From Candidatus Methylomirabilota bacterium (lineage in GTDB: Bacteria; Methylomirabilota; Methylomirabilia; Methylomirabilales; Methylomirabilaceae): 58,067 nucleotides of DNA. Made by a program: the position numbers and the translations under genes. The stretch's first letter is position 1; the number at the start of each line of letters is the position of its first letter. Shown here piece by piece: positions 34,644-42,769 of this stretch. The notes below the pieces were generated by a model that searched no databases, was not told the origin of the DNA, and was given only the letters and a program-made list of their open reading frames with translations. The stretch is from the NCBI GenBank assembly GCA_016207095.1, contig JACQQF010000074.1, positions 1 to 58,067 on the forward strand, given 5' to 3'.

Positions 34644-34807
34644 CCCAGGAACAGAGATAGCAATTGTCTTTGCGAGCGAAGCGAAGCAATCTCGCAATCT
34701 TGCATTGGGATTGCCACGCACCCTTCGACCGGGCTCAGGACAGGCCCTTTGGGTGCTCGCAATGACAGATAGAGTAATGGCCTAGAGTGTCTATCTCTGT
34801 TCTTGGG
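34644..34807. mobile_element. MITE-like palindromic element with 17-bp terminal inverted repeats
   Basis: CCCAGGAACAGAGATAG (34644-34660) and its complement CTATCTCTGTTCTTGGG (34791-34807) agree at 16 of 17 positions and enclose 130 bases. Inside are a common GCGAGCGAAGCGAAGC-type repeat and a CGACCGGGCTCAGGACAGG repeat. There is no reading frame. The right arm overlaps the last codons and stop of the beta-RFAP synthase gene. 34495-34643 shows nothing else. Confidence 0.7.
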
Positions 34808-35774
34808 AGGTGCGAATCTCGGCTCCGCGGTTATCGGCTCTCGCCCGAAAGATGGTCGCCTCACCCCTGCCCGATGAGGTGTTTCTCACCTCGTGCTCCA
34901 TGGTGTCGGCCACCTTCTCGCTGGTGGCCATCCCGTAGACCGTTGGGCCCCAGGAGCTCTGTCCCACCCCTAACGCGCCGCCGCGGACCATCGCCCTGGC
35001 AATCCTCGCCCCCAGGGGACTGGCAAAGGTCCCTAACTGGACAGGTCGGAACCACCTTCCAACGATCCGCTGAATGGTCGTGAGGGATTGCCCGAAGGCA
35101 GAGGGGTCGCGCTCCACGAGGGCCGGGAGCATCTGCATCAGGATGGTTCGGCTGAGCCTTCCCGTCCCGCCGGTGTGGCGGGCTGAGAGACGACGAAACG
35201 CGCGACCCTCGGCGTCTCCGGCGAGTCCTCGGCCGACGTTCGGGATCGCCACGACAAAGGTCCAGTCCTCCGGAAAGGGGTGCCGGATGATGACATGGGG
35301 GGGGGAGTCCGGCTTGCGGAGGCGGTCCGTGGTGGTTACCTGTTGCCCTCCGTCCAGGATAAAGCCGCCTCGGTCGAAGGCAGCCACGCCGATCCCAGAC
35401 CGCTTCCCTCTCCCCATCACTGATGCGAGCTCACGGACGCCGGCCTCGATTGAGAAGAGCCGGGCCAGCGCCGTGGCGATGCTCAGCGCGAGCTGCGTCC
35501 CCGAGCCCAGCCCCACGTGGGCCGGGATCATCTGTTGGAGAGCGATGTGAACGTTCTCGCGCAGCCGGTAGTGGCTGAGGAACCGGCGCGCGAGCGCCGG
35601 CGCGCGGCCGCTCTCGTCCCCCGTCACTGACAGGTGGTGTGCCGGCGTCGCCTCCACGATGACCTTGGGTTCATCGATTGCCAGCCCGATACTGCCGAAT
35701 CGCCGACCCGATGAGCCGTCCAGGTCGATGAATCCGAAGTGCAGACGAGCAGGAGCCCTGACCATCACCCTCAT
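34791..35774 (-). CDS. Beta-RFAP synthase (GHMP-kinase-fold)
   Basis: 327 residues: MRVMVRAPARLHFGFIDLDG at the start and a GHMP motif IPAHVGLGSGTQLALSIATAL (about residues 83-105), followed by LARLFSIE and GVAAFDRGGFILDGG. 4-(beta-D-ribofuranosyl)aminobenzene 5'-phosphate synthase joins p-hydroxy- or aminobenzoate-type acids to PRPP in the first committed step of H4MPT synthesis. Bacterial homologues are orf5 of the H4MPT islands. Its start overlaps the DUF447 stop by four bases. The final codons (SQEQR) come from the inverted arm of the palindromic element, so the C-terminus has been remodelled. Confidence 0.9.
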   Translation of the reverse strand: MRVMVRAPARLHFGFIDLDGSSGRRFGSIGLAIDEPKVIVEATPAHHLSVTGDESGRAPALARRFLSHYRLRENVHIALQQMIPAHVGLGSGTQLALSIATALARLFSIEAGVRELASVMGRGKRSGIGVAAFDRGGFILDGGQQVTTTDRLRKPDSPPHVIIRHPFPEDWTFVVAIPNVGRGLAGDAEGRAFRRLSARHTGGTGRLSRTILMQMLPALVERDPSAFGQSLTTIQRIVGRWFRPVQLGTFASPLGARIARAMVRGGALGVGQSSWGPTVYGMATSEKVADTMEHEVRNTSSGRGEATIFRARADNRGAEIRTSQEQR

Positions 35775-36337
35775 GGCTGATGTCGCTCGACGTACTCTTG
35801 AAGAAATCGCATCGCGCGGCTTTCTTGTTCCCCACCCGTCTTCTTGACGATCTCAGCAAAGCGACGATACTCCTGCAGGATAGGCTCAACGCCCAGGAAG
35901 CGCACTCGGGTGGCGAGGATCGCTGCCTCGATGATCGCGTTCCTTGCCCGGTTAAAACCGATGAATTCCCGCAGGATCCCCTTTTTGACCACTCGGCAAT
36001 GGAAGTTGGCGCGCTCTTGCGTGGTGTCGGCCTCCTTCACGGAACACTCGTAATATGAGCACGCGTCTTTAAGAATGAGTCCTCGAATTGTGTCGGCCGG
36101 GAGGGCAGGGAATTGGGGGTTGGAGATGGCGCTTTCGGCGAACAGGCCGGCGTTATCGGTCAGATTGACGACCACGGCTCTGGTCGCCAGGAGATTCCGG
36201 TAGGTGGCCGATTCTTTATATGGTCGGATGAGGATCTCCCCATCTCCGATGGTGACTCCCATCGGCGCGAAATTCGCCCTCCCTTCCTCATTGAGAGTTA
36301 TGACGATCGTCTCGGTGATCATGGCGCTGTCTATCAC
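35771..36337 (-). CDS. DUF447 family protein (COG2457-like)
   Basis: 188 residues from a GTG start (AGGA upstream); ATG 36322 is an alternative. Family pattern: ITETIVITLNEEGRANFAPMGV, RPYKESATYRNLLATRAVVVNLTDNAGLFAESAI, and a central ANFHCRVVKKGILREFIGFNRARNAIIEAAILATR. It resembles split-barrel flavin-binding proteins. The family is found in methanogens and in methylotrophs with H4MPT, always near cofactor genes, suggesting a redox step in H4MPT or methanofuran synthesis. It lies in the middle of the minus-strand operon. Confidence 0.85.
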   Translation of the reverse strand: MIDSAMITETIVITLNEEGRANFAPMGVTIGDGEILIRPYKESATYRNLLATRAVVVNLTDNAGLFAESAISNPQFPALPADTIRGLILKDACSYYECSVKEADTTQERANFHCRVVKKGILREFIGFNRARNAIIEAAILATRVRFLGVEPILQEYRRFAEIVKKTGGEQESRAMRFLQEYVERHQP

Positions 36338-36423
36338 TCTTCGTCCTGGCCCGTGTTTCTCCCATCAACACACCAGATCAATCCATCGCCCGGTCTGGAC
36401 GAAATCGCGATCCTTGGGTGGCC

Positions 36424-37377
36424 TCATCGGTAAATCCAGTCAAGCACTCTGTCTCTCACGTCGCGGAGGCCAAGGTGGGTGACGATCGCGCCATGTCGTC
36501 CGCCGGCGATCCCGTCGGCCAGCATGGCCGCACCGATTGCCGCCTCGAACCCCTTGTCCTCTTGGGGCGCTGCGTCGATCTGAAAGCGTCGCCCAAGGCG
36601 GTCACCGACCTCCCGTTTCCGCCGCCCGGCCACGAGGATCGTCTTGAGGCCGTGGAAGGATAGGAACATCAAGAGATCCTTCTCCAGCTCCTCCCAAAAC
36701 GCGGCATGCCCGTGGTCGCCGAAGCGCGCCTCGACATCCCGCGCCCCGCCATGGTAGATCGACTCTTTGGTGTCCCAATCGTACAGGTAGGCAAGCTCTC
36801 CATCGATGCTTCCGCGACACTCCGGACCGATTCCCCCGGCAGTCCCTCCCAGGCCATCCACGATCCTCCCTCCTCGAATCGCCACGATGGCCCTGAAAGC
36901 GAGGCCCACCTCAAGCACTACGAAATCGAGGGATTCGAGACGCGCGCCTCGCTCGTGCAGTTGGCTCACGAAGAATGCAGTCGCGCAGAGCTTGTCGGAG
37001 GTCCCCATATCCACCCGATTCACCTTTCGGTGGATCGGCACGCTCGGCAGCAGCTTGATGGCGGGAATGCAGTACGCGTTGAGGCGAGAGGCCCGGAGAC
37101 CCGTGAGGAATCGAGAGAGGCCGCGCTCACTTGGGGCGTCCCGGCGGAGTGCGATCTCGAACAGATCGCGATCATCCAGTTCCTGGACCCGTTTGAGCGG
37201 GATGCCGAAGCCGGACGGCAGGACGATCGGGAGCGCAGGGTGCAAGCGGTCCACCTCGGCGATGAAATCACGCACGTCGTCTGCTACACCAAAGCTGCGT
37301 AGTTCAGGAGAATGACCCTCGACCAGGAGGGCAGTCTTCCAGGAGCCGGTGCCGTAGTCAATCCCCAGGGAGGCCAT
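36424..37377 (-). CDS. DUF1464 family protein (acetate/butyrate-kinase-like fold)
   Basis: 317 residues. It begins MASLGIDYGTGSWKTALLVEG, a phosphate-binding loop of the ASKHA (hexokinase/acetate kinase) type. LDFVVLEVGLAFRAIVAIRGGRIVDGLGGTAGGIG follows, then a C-terminal FHGLKTILVAGRRKREVG. DUF1464 is known mainly from methanogenic archaea and was predicted to be a kinase. Here it overlaps the dihydropteroate-synthase-like gene by 20 bases and sits in the H4MPT operon. A substrate-phosphorylating role in cofactor synthesis is plausible but unproven. Confidence 0.8.
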   Translation of the reverse strand: MASLGIDYGTGSWKTALLVEGHSPELRSFGVADDVRDFIAEVDRLHPALPIVLPSGFGIPLKRVQELDDRDLFEIALRRDAPSERGLSRFLTGLRASRLNAYCIPAIKLLPSVPIHRKVNRVDMGTSDKLCATAFFVSQLHERGARLESLDFVVLEVGLAFRAIVAIRGGRIVDGLGGTAGGIGPECRGSIDGELAYLYDWDTKESIYHGGARDVEARFGDHGHAAFWEELEKDLLMFLSFHGLKTILVAGRRKREVGDRLGRRFQIDAAPQEDKGFEAAIGAAMLADGIAGGRHGAIVTHLGLRDVRDRVLDWIYR

Positions 37378-38701
37378 GTTCGAGATACCCCCATTTCAGC
37401 TCCTCCTCCTGGAGGTACTTCTTTCCGAGCAACATCGCGAGCTTGGCCTTCATCAATTCCCGGCCCAGATAAAAGGCATGGCCGATCGGTTCCGGACCGA
37501 GCTGCTCCTTGATCTGGGTGAAGATCCGCTGGATGTCGGTCTCCTTGATGAAGAGATCGTTATTGAAGACGTAGATGGCCGTGCGGTCGGCGAAGATCCG
37601 AAAGTTTCGGTCAGGGATCATCCGGTGCATCTCGCGCAGCTCCTCTTCCGGCGGGCAATCGACCTTGCGGTCCTTGATCGTGAGCAGCCCATCGTCGATA
37701 TCCTTGGGCAGCACTCCCCGACGCCTGGCGTAGTGCATCAGCCGGCGAGCGAGATCCAGCTCTCGGACCGATCCCCTGGCCCACGAGGCGACCTCGGTGG
37801 TGAGGACATAGCGGACCTCCAACTCGGACATCACCCCCGCCAAGAGGGCGTTCATACCGGTGCTATCCGCATCGGTCAGTTCGGTCACGTTCCCGACCCC
37901 CATCAGGATCTCCGCCTGAGGATATCGACGCCGGGCCTCGCTGTACCGCCACAGCGAGTCGGCAAATCCGAAGGTGATCGGCGCCAGGATCGGGTCGATC
38001 AGATAGCGCGTCACGCCCAGCCGCTCCACGGCCTCGATGTTGGCGGCCAGGGAGTCTAGCCCCTTCCCGAAATCGGGGATGATCACGGGGGTGCAAGACA
38101 GATCGGAAGCCAGATGCAGGTTCTGGGAATTCAGACTCAGCAGATACTCGGCTCCGGCCTTGTCTCCGGCGTGGATCTCTCGAATATCGAAGGTGTCAAG
38201 ACTGACGCGAAACCCTTCCGACTTCAGCGCCGATACGATCTCACCGACGTTCTGCGCAGGCTGGCCCGGAGTGCACCCAACGTCGATCACATCCGCGCCG
38301 CAGTGGGCATAATAGCGGGCCCTCCGAATGATCTCCTCCATCGGCAGTGTGGGGGCATCGTTGATCTCGGCCAGGATGGTCAAGTCGTGCTCGCCATACC
38401 CTTCCCGCTTCTTCTCGACGCCGAAATAGTAAGGGAGGTCGCGCAGGTCCTTGGGTCCCTTCTCGACCCTGGCGCCAAGGGATTGTTCGAGCGTTTCAGG
38501 TTCAACGCGGCACAGCCCCGGGATCATGACCAGATCGCATTGGGGGGAAGGGAGAGAACGGAGGAGGAACGGCGTGGTCATTAGAGCGGCGACCGTGATC
38601 TTGAGAACGGCCACCTCGTATTCGAATTCGGTCTCCATTCCAGCAAGCGTCTCTCGTAAGGCCCGTTCCGCAAGCTTGCCGGTCACGAAGAGAATCTTCA
38701 T
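37358..38701 (-). CDS. Dihydropteroate-synthase-like protein (orf7/TIGR00284-type)
   Basis: 447 residues. Near the centre is a DHPS-like TIM barrel: LTILAEINDAPTLPMEEIIRRARYYAHCGADVIDVGCTPG, FRVSLDTFDIREI, ILMGVGNVTELTDADS, which match DHPS strands (AEIND, GADVIDVG). The N-terminal part (MKILFVTGKLAERALRETLAG) and C-terminal part (ILPKDIDDGLLTIKDRKVDCPPEE, an iron-sulfur-free tail) are extra. Such proteins are found in methanogens and methylotrophs and are thought to join the pterin to the RFAP aryl group in place of a standard DHPS. It is the second gene of the minus-strand operon. Confidence 0.88.
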   Translation of the reverse strand: MKILFVTGKLAERALRETLAGMETEFEYEVAVLKITVAALMTTPFLLRSLPSPQCDLVMIPGLCRVEPETLEQSLGARVEKGPKDLRDLPYYFGVEKKREGYGEHDLTILAEINDAPTLPMEEIIRRARYYAHCGADVIDVGCTPGQPAQNVGEIVSALKSEGFRVSLDTFDIREIHAGDKAGAEYLLSLNSQNLHLASDLSCTPVIIPDFGKGLDSLAANIEAVERLGVTRYLIDPILAPITFGFADSLWRYSEARRRYPQAEILMGVGNVTELTDADSTGMNALLAGVMSELEVRYVLTTEVASWARGSVRELDLARRLMHYARRRGVLPKDIDDGLLTIKDRKVDCPPEEELREMHRMIPDRNFRIFADRTAIYVFNNDLFIKETDIQRIFTQIKEQLGPEPIGHAFYLGRELMKAKLAMLLGKKYLQEEELKWGYLEHGLPGD

Positions 38702-38719
38702 GGGCCCCCTACCGGGTTC

Positions 38720-39469
38720 TCAGACCCAGAGGCCGCCGTGCACGTGGAGGACCGCGCCCGTCACGTACTGCGCGTGCTCTGACGCCAGGAACAAGACCGC
38801 CTCGGCCACGTCATTAGGACTGCCGAGCCGCCCCAGCGGGACCATCCGGGCCCAGGCCTCCTTGTGTTCGTCCCGATAGTCACGATAGGCCTCGGTCTCG
38901 ATGAAGCCGGGACTGACGGCGTTGACCCTGATGTTGAATCGCCCCTCAGATCGGGCGAGCGTTCGGGTCAGCATGATCACACCGGATTTGGCGGTGTAAT
39001 AGGCCGGGGCTTCAAAGACTCCGACGGGCGAGTGCTCGACATTCAGGGCGCCGATGTTAATGATGTTTCCCGATCGCCGGTCTCGCATGACTCGCAGCGC
39101 AGCCCTGGTGCAGTAGAACACGCTGCTCAGGTTACTATCCAGGATCGATCGCCAGTCCTCATCTGACGTCTTGACCAGCGGCCGAATCAGGAAGGGACCA
39201 ACGTTGTTGACCAGGATGTCGAGCCGGCCGAAGCAGGCGACCGCCGCCTCGATCAGACGCGATGCGTCATCGGACACGGCAACGTCGGCTTTGATTGCCA
39301 CAGCTTTTCCGGGAAGGCCGTCGAAGTCGCGCAGGGCCGACTGCGCTGCCTGGTCGTCTGACCGATAGTTTAAAACGACATCGCACCCATCCCGTGCGAG
39401 GCGACGTCCGATCGCCTTGCCGATCCCTTTCGTGCTGCCGGTGATCACCGCCACCCGCTGCTCTTTCAC
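38720..39469 (-). CDS. Short-chain dehydrogenase/reductase, possible pterin reductase
   Basis: 249 residues: NAD(P)-binding GSTKGIGKAIGRR, a NNVG motif (DILVNNVGPFLIRP), the catalytic Ser-Tyr-Lys (S in INIGALN region, Y-x3-K in YYTAKSGVIML) and the C-terminal PLGRLGSPNDVAEAVLFLAS. It is close in pattern to FabG, but pteridine reductases (FolM, Ptr1) share the fold. It is the first gene of the minus-strand operon, 18 bases before the DHPS-like gene, so a dihydro- or tetrahydropterin reductase step of H4MPT synthesis is possible. FabG in fatty-acid synthesis is the simple alternative, but no fab genes are near. Confidence 0.75.
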   Translation of the reverse strand: MKEQRVAVITGSTKGIGKAIGRRLARDGCDVVLNYRSDDQAAQSALRDFDGLPGKAVAIKADVAVSDDASRLIEAAVACFGRLDILVNNVGPFLIRPLVKTSDEDWRSILDSNLSSVFYCTRAALRVMRDRRSGNIINIGALNVEHSPVGVFEAPAYYTAKSGVIMLTRTLARSEGRFNIRVNAVSPGFIETEAYRDYRDEHKEAWARMVPLGRLGSPNDVAEAVLFLASEHAQYVTGAVLHVHGGLWV

Positions 39470-39641
39470 TCGACGATCTCCCAGCGGCGGCTCTCATCTT
39501 AGCTAGCTGGATGGACGTAACGTGGTGAAGAGTCACTGGAGCCGCCCAGAATGGCCGTATCTTATGCTCTCACCATCAAAACTTCAAGACGAATCCACCC
39601 CTCATAATGGACGCCGGCGCCCGATAGGCCTTGAGAATTGC

Positions 39642-39669
39642 TTGACTTATATTCGCCCGGATGTAGAAT
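39642..39669 (+). promoter_or_regulatory. tRNA-Val promoter
   Basis: TTGACT (39642-39647), 16 bases, then TAGAAT (39664-39669), about 17 bases before the tRNA. The bases from 39470 to 39641 hold nothing I can identify. Confidence 0.7.
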
Positions 39670-39686
39670 GAGCCCTGCAAACGGGC

Positions 39687-39762
39687 GGGCGGTTAGCTCA
39701 GTCGGTAGAGCGCCGTCTTCACACGGCGGAGGTCGCTGGTTCGATCCCAGTACCGCCCACCA
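39687..39762 (+). tRNA. tRNA-Val (anticodon CAC)
   Basis: A complete cloverleaf: acceptor GGGCGGT/ACCGCCC, D arm GCTC...GAGC, anticodon loop TTCACAC with CAC, T arm GCTGG-TTCGATC-CCAGT, discriminator A and encoded CCA. Length 76. Confidence 0.97.
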
Positions 39763-39817
39763 TCTATTTGTCGCAGCCATGGCAGGATATGGCAGAAAAG
39801 AGATTCAGGAGATGTCG

Positions 39818-40216
39818 GTGAACACTGGAAGGGCCTTGCCCATTCTACTGCCACTTCTCCTCGCAGGACCTGCTTTTGCCGATTCCACTAGTCTTCCGGA
39901 CTACCAACGGGCAGAAAAGAAAGAGTTCAAATGGGCCTGCGACGCGGATGAGACGCGGATTGAGACCGATCTCTACCGCGCCGATACGTATTATGTCGCG
40001 GTCTCAGGTACCGAAAAAAGCCCGACCTTTATGAGTGTGTACTATGTTGCCGAAGGCAGGGCGCAATTTCTGGTGAAACCGAAAGGCTCCCCTGACCCTG
40101 TGGAACTTCCGAGGGAAGTATGGCAAGAAAAAATAAAATCGGACATGAGCCCGAACTACTTCAAGCGGATTCGAAATATGGAAAATGATTGCATCTGTCT
40201 GATCGGATGTGACTGA
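39818..40216 (+). CDS. Small exported protein, unknown
   Basis: 132 residues from GTG 39818, chosen because AGGAG lies six bases upstream; ATG 39812 touches that site. The signal peptide is NTGRALPILLPLLLAGPAFADS. The mature part holds cysteines (FKWACDADE, NDCICLIGCD) that may form disulfides or a metal site, and no recognised domain. It lies 55 bases after tRNA-Val and upstream of bioB. Confidence 0.6.
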   Translation: MNTGRALPILLPLLLAGPAFADSTSLPDYQRAEKKEFKWACDADETRIETDLYRADTYYVAVSGTEKSPTFMSVYYVAEGRAQFLVKPKGSPDPVELPREVWQEKIKSDMSPNYFKRIRNMENDCICLIGCD

Positions 40217-40308
40217 TGCCCTCCATGCGGAGAGCTGATCGCTCTTCTGCGGTATGATCCTCCATGTGAATAGAGATCCTGCGAGATGCCACTCGGAGTT
40301 GTACCGGC

Positions 40309-40324
40309 TGTCCTCTAGAGGACA
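40309..40324 (+). promoter_or_regulatory. Perfect 16-bp palindrome in bioB leader, possible operator
   Basis: TGTCCTCTAGAGGACA is fully self-complementary and lies 19 bases before the bioB ATG. It does not match the known BirA or BioR operator patterns that I remember. It could bind a biotin-responsive repressor, or act as a hairpin over the ribosome site. Confidence 0.45.
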
Positions 40325-40343
40325 CTCACGGTAAGGGGGGTTC

Positions 40344-41417
40344 ATGGTAGCCACGGGATCGGGGGTGCTGACGGAAAGGGTGCGGGAGATAGGGGGCCGG
40401 GTGCTGACCGGCGGGGCGATCACCTTCGAGGAGGCGGTCGAGCTGTTCGAGCGGTCCGACTACGATGTCCACGAGCTGTTCCATGTCGCCAACCGTCTCA
40501 GGTTGAATCAGTTTGGCAACCGGATTCATCTTTGCAGCATCGTCAACGCCAAAAGCGGGAACTGCCCGGAGGATTGCGGGTTCTGCAGCCAGTCGGCCCG
40601 CCACGCCACCGAGATCCAGAAGTACGGCCTGATGTCAACCGAGGAGATGGTGAAGGCGGCCAGGAAGGCCGGCGAGCAGGGCGCCTTTGCCCTTGGCGTG
40701 GTGACAGCGGTGCGGGGCTACTCGGCCTCCTCCAAGGATTTTCAGAATCTGGTCGAGGGGATCCGGGCCATCGTACAGGACGGGCGGGTGGAGGGGCATG
40801 CCTCCCTCGGGATCATGGGCCATGAAGAGTTTCGGCAACTGAAGGCAGCGGGCCTCACGGAGTTCAATCACAACCTGGAGACCGGCCGCTCCTACTTTCC
40901 CAAGGTCTGCACCACTCATACCTACGACGAAAGGGTCAACACCATCAAGGCCGCCAAGGCCATCGGGATCAGGGTGTGCAGCGGTGGGATCATCGGGATG
41001 GGTGAGGAGCCCACTCACCGCGCCGAGCTGGCGTTCGCCCTGAAAGAGCTGGATGTGGACGAGGTGCCCCTGAACTTCCTGGTCTCCGTCGATGGGACCC
41101 GGCAGGAAAACGTGTCCCCATTGCCGCCGATCGAGATGCTGAAGGCGATCGCCCTCTTTCGGTGGATCCTTCCGACCAAGAACATCTTCATCTGCGCCGG
41201 TCGGCAGCACCTGGGCGAGCTCCAGTCGATGATCTTCTTTGCCGGCGCCAGCGGCGCCATGGTCGGTGACTTCCTCACGACGAAGAACCGAAGTGTCAGC
41301 GATGACCTAAAGATGTTCCGCGATCTGGGGCTCGACTTCGATGGGCCCCTCTCCGCTGCTTCGACCCCTCAGCACGGCTCGGGACAGGCCACGCTCACCA
41401 TCGCCTCCGCGCACTGA
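40344..41417 (+). CDS. bioB: Biotin synthase
   Basis: 357 residues, a radical SAM enzyme. AGGGGGG precedes the ATG. The SAM-cluster motif C-x3-C-x2-C is CPEDCGFC in HLCSIVNAKSGNCPEDCGFC (about residues 57-76). EFNHNLETGRSYFPKVCTTHTYDER, GGIIGMGE and the late NIFICAGRQHLGE match BioB. It inserts sulfur into dethiobiotin. It begins bioB-bioA-bioD, all within a few bases of each other. Confidence 0.97.
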   Translation: MVATGSGVLTERVREIGGRVLTGGAITFEEAVELFERSDYDVHELFHVANRLRLNQFGNRIHLCSIVNAKSGNCPEDCGFCSQSARHATEIQKYGLMSTEEMVKAARKAGEQGAFALGVVTAVRGYSASSKDFQNLVEGIRAIVQDGRVEGHASLGIMGHEEFRQLKAAGLTEFNHNLETGRSYFPKVCTTHTYDERVNTIKAAKAIGIRVCSGGIIGMGEEPTHRAELAFALKELDVDEVPLNFLVSVDGTRQENVSPLPPIEMLKAIALFRWILPTKNIFICAGRQHLGELQSMIFFAGASGAMVGDFLTTKNRSVSDDLKMFRDLGLDFDGPLSAASTPQHGSGQATLTIASAH

Positions 41418-41425
41418 CCCTCGCA

Positions 41426-42769
41426 ATGGCCTCCCGCAGCCATCGGCTCCGGCAGGACGACAAACGATACGTCTGGCACCCGTTCACCCAGATGCAGGAC
41501 TGGCTGCGGGAGCGCCACCCGATCATCGAGCGTGGTGAGGGGAGCAGTCTTATCGATGTTGACGGGCGGCGCTACCTCGACGGCGTTTCCTCCCTCTGGG
41601 TCACCGTCCACGGCCACCGGAAGCCTGCGATCGATCGAGCCATCCGCGCCCAACTCGCCAAGATCGCCCACACCACCTTCCTCGGCCTCTCCCACCCTCT
41701 AGCGATCGAGCTGGCCAAGGCGCTCGTCCGGATCGCGCCGGACGGGCTCGCCAAGGTCTTCTATTCCGATAACGGGGCGACGGCTGTCGAGATCGCCTTG
41801 AAGATGGCCTTCCAGTACTGGCAGCAGCAGGGCGGGCGGTGTCTCCGAAAGACCCGGTTCATCGCGCTGGACGAGTCGTATCACGGCGACACGCTGGGCG
41901 CGGTCAGCGTCGGCGGGATCGATCTCTTTCACCGGCTCTATCGGCCGCTCCTCTTCCCGACGTGGAGGATTCCGTCCCCGTACCGGTCGCCCTGGGATCG
42001 CTCTCGCCGGCCCGATTCGCTGGAACGGCTGGAATCCCTTCTCAGGAGACGCCACGACCAGGTGGCCGGCCTGATCATAGAGCCGTTGGTGCAGGCTGCG
42101 GCCGGGATGCTCCCCTCACCGCCGGGCTTCCTGAAGTCGATCCGATCGCTCTGCTCGCAATACAACGTTCTTCTCATCCTGGACGAGGTCGCCACCGGGT
42201 TTGGCAGGACCGGGACGATGTTTGCCTGCGAGCAGGAAGGGGTCACGCCGGACCTGCTCTGTCTAGCCAAGGGAATCACCGGCGGCTACCTCCCGCTTGC
42301 GGCAACCCTGACGACGCAGGAGATCTTCGACGGCTTCTGCGCCCCCTACGGTGAGAAGAAGACCTTCTTTCACGGTCACACCTACACCGCAAACCCGCTG
42401 GCGTGCGCGGCCGCCCTGGCCAATCTCCACTGCTTCGAGCGGGAGCGGACCTTGGATCGGGTCCGGCCAAAGATCGCCCAACTCAGGCGGGAGCTGGAAT
42501 CACTCCGGTCGCTATCGCACGTGGGCGATATCCGACAAGTCGGATTCATGGTCGGGATCGAGCTGATGCGAGACGCGGCTCGCGGGGAGCCGTACCCATA
42601 CGAGGCCAAGATCGGGATGCGGACGATCCTGGAGGCAAGGCGGCGGGGATTGATCATCCGGCCGCTCGGGAACGTCATCGTCTTGATGCCGCCCCTCTCG
42701 ATCTCCAGCAGAGACCTGTCCAGGATGGTCCGGATTGTCGCGGACTCAATCTCGGCGGCGACGGAGTGA
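41426..42769 (+). CDS. bioA: Adenosylmethionine-8-amino-7-oxononanoate aminotransferase
   Basis: 447 residues, a fold-type I PLP aminotransferase. The start KRYVWHPFTQMQDW is typical of BioA. Further marks: VFYSDNGATAVEIALKMAFQYW, DESYHGDTLGAVSVGG, LLILDEVATGFGRTGTMFACE (PLP Asp) and the lysine in LAKGITGGYLPLAATL. It makes diaminopelargonate in biotin synthesis. The start is eight bases after bioB and the stop overlaps bioD by one base. Confidence 0.97.
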   Translation: MASRSHRLRQDDKRYVWHPFTQMQDWLRERHPIIERGEGSSLIDVDGRRYLDGVSSLWVTVHGHRKPAIDRAIRAQLAKIAHTTFLGLSHPLAIELAKALVRIAPDGLAKVFYSDNGATAVEIALKMAFQYWQQQGGRCLRKTRFIALDESYHGDTLGAVSVGGIDLFHRLYRPLLFPTWRIPSPYRSPWDRSRRPDSLERLESLLRRRHDQVAGLIIEPLVQAAAGMLPSPPGFLKSIRSLCSQYNVLLILDEVATGFGRTGTMFACEQEGVTPDLLCLAKGITGGYLPLAATLTTQEIFDGFCAPYGEKKTFFHGHTYTANPLACAAALANLHCFERERTLDRVRPKIAQLRRELESLRSLSHVGDIRQVGFMVGIELMRDAARGEPYPYEAKIGMRTILEARRRGLIIRPLGNVIVLMPPLSISSRDLSRMVRIVADSISAATE

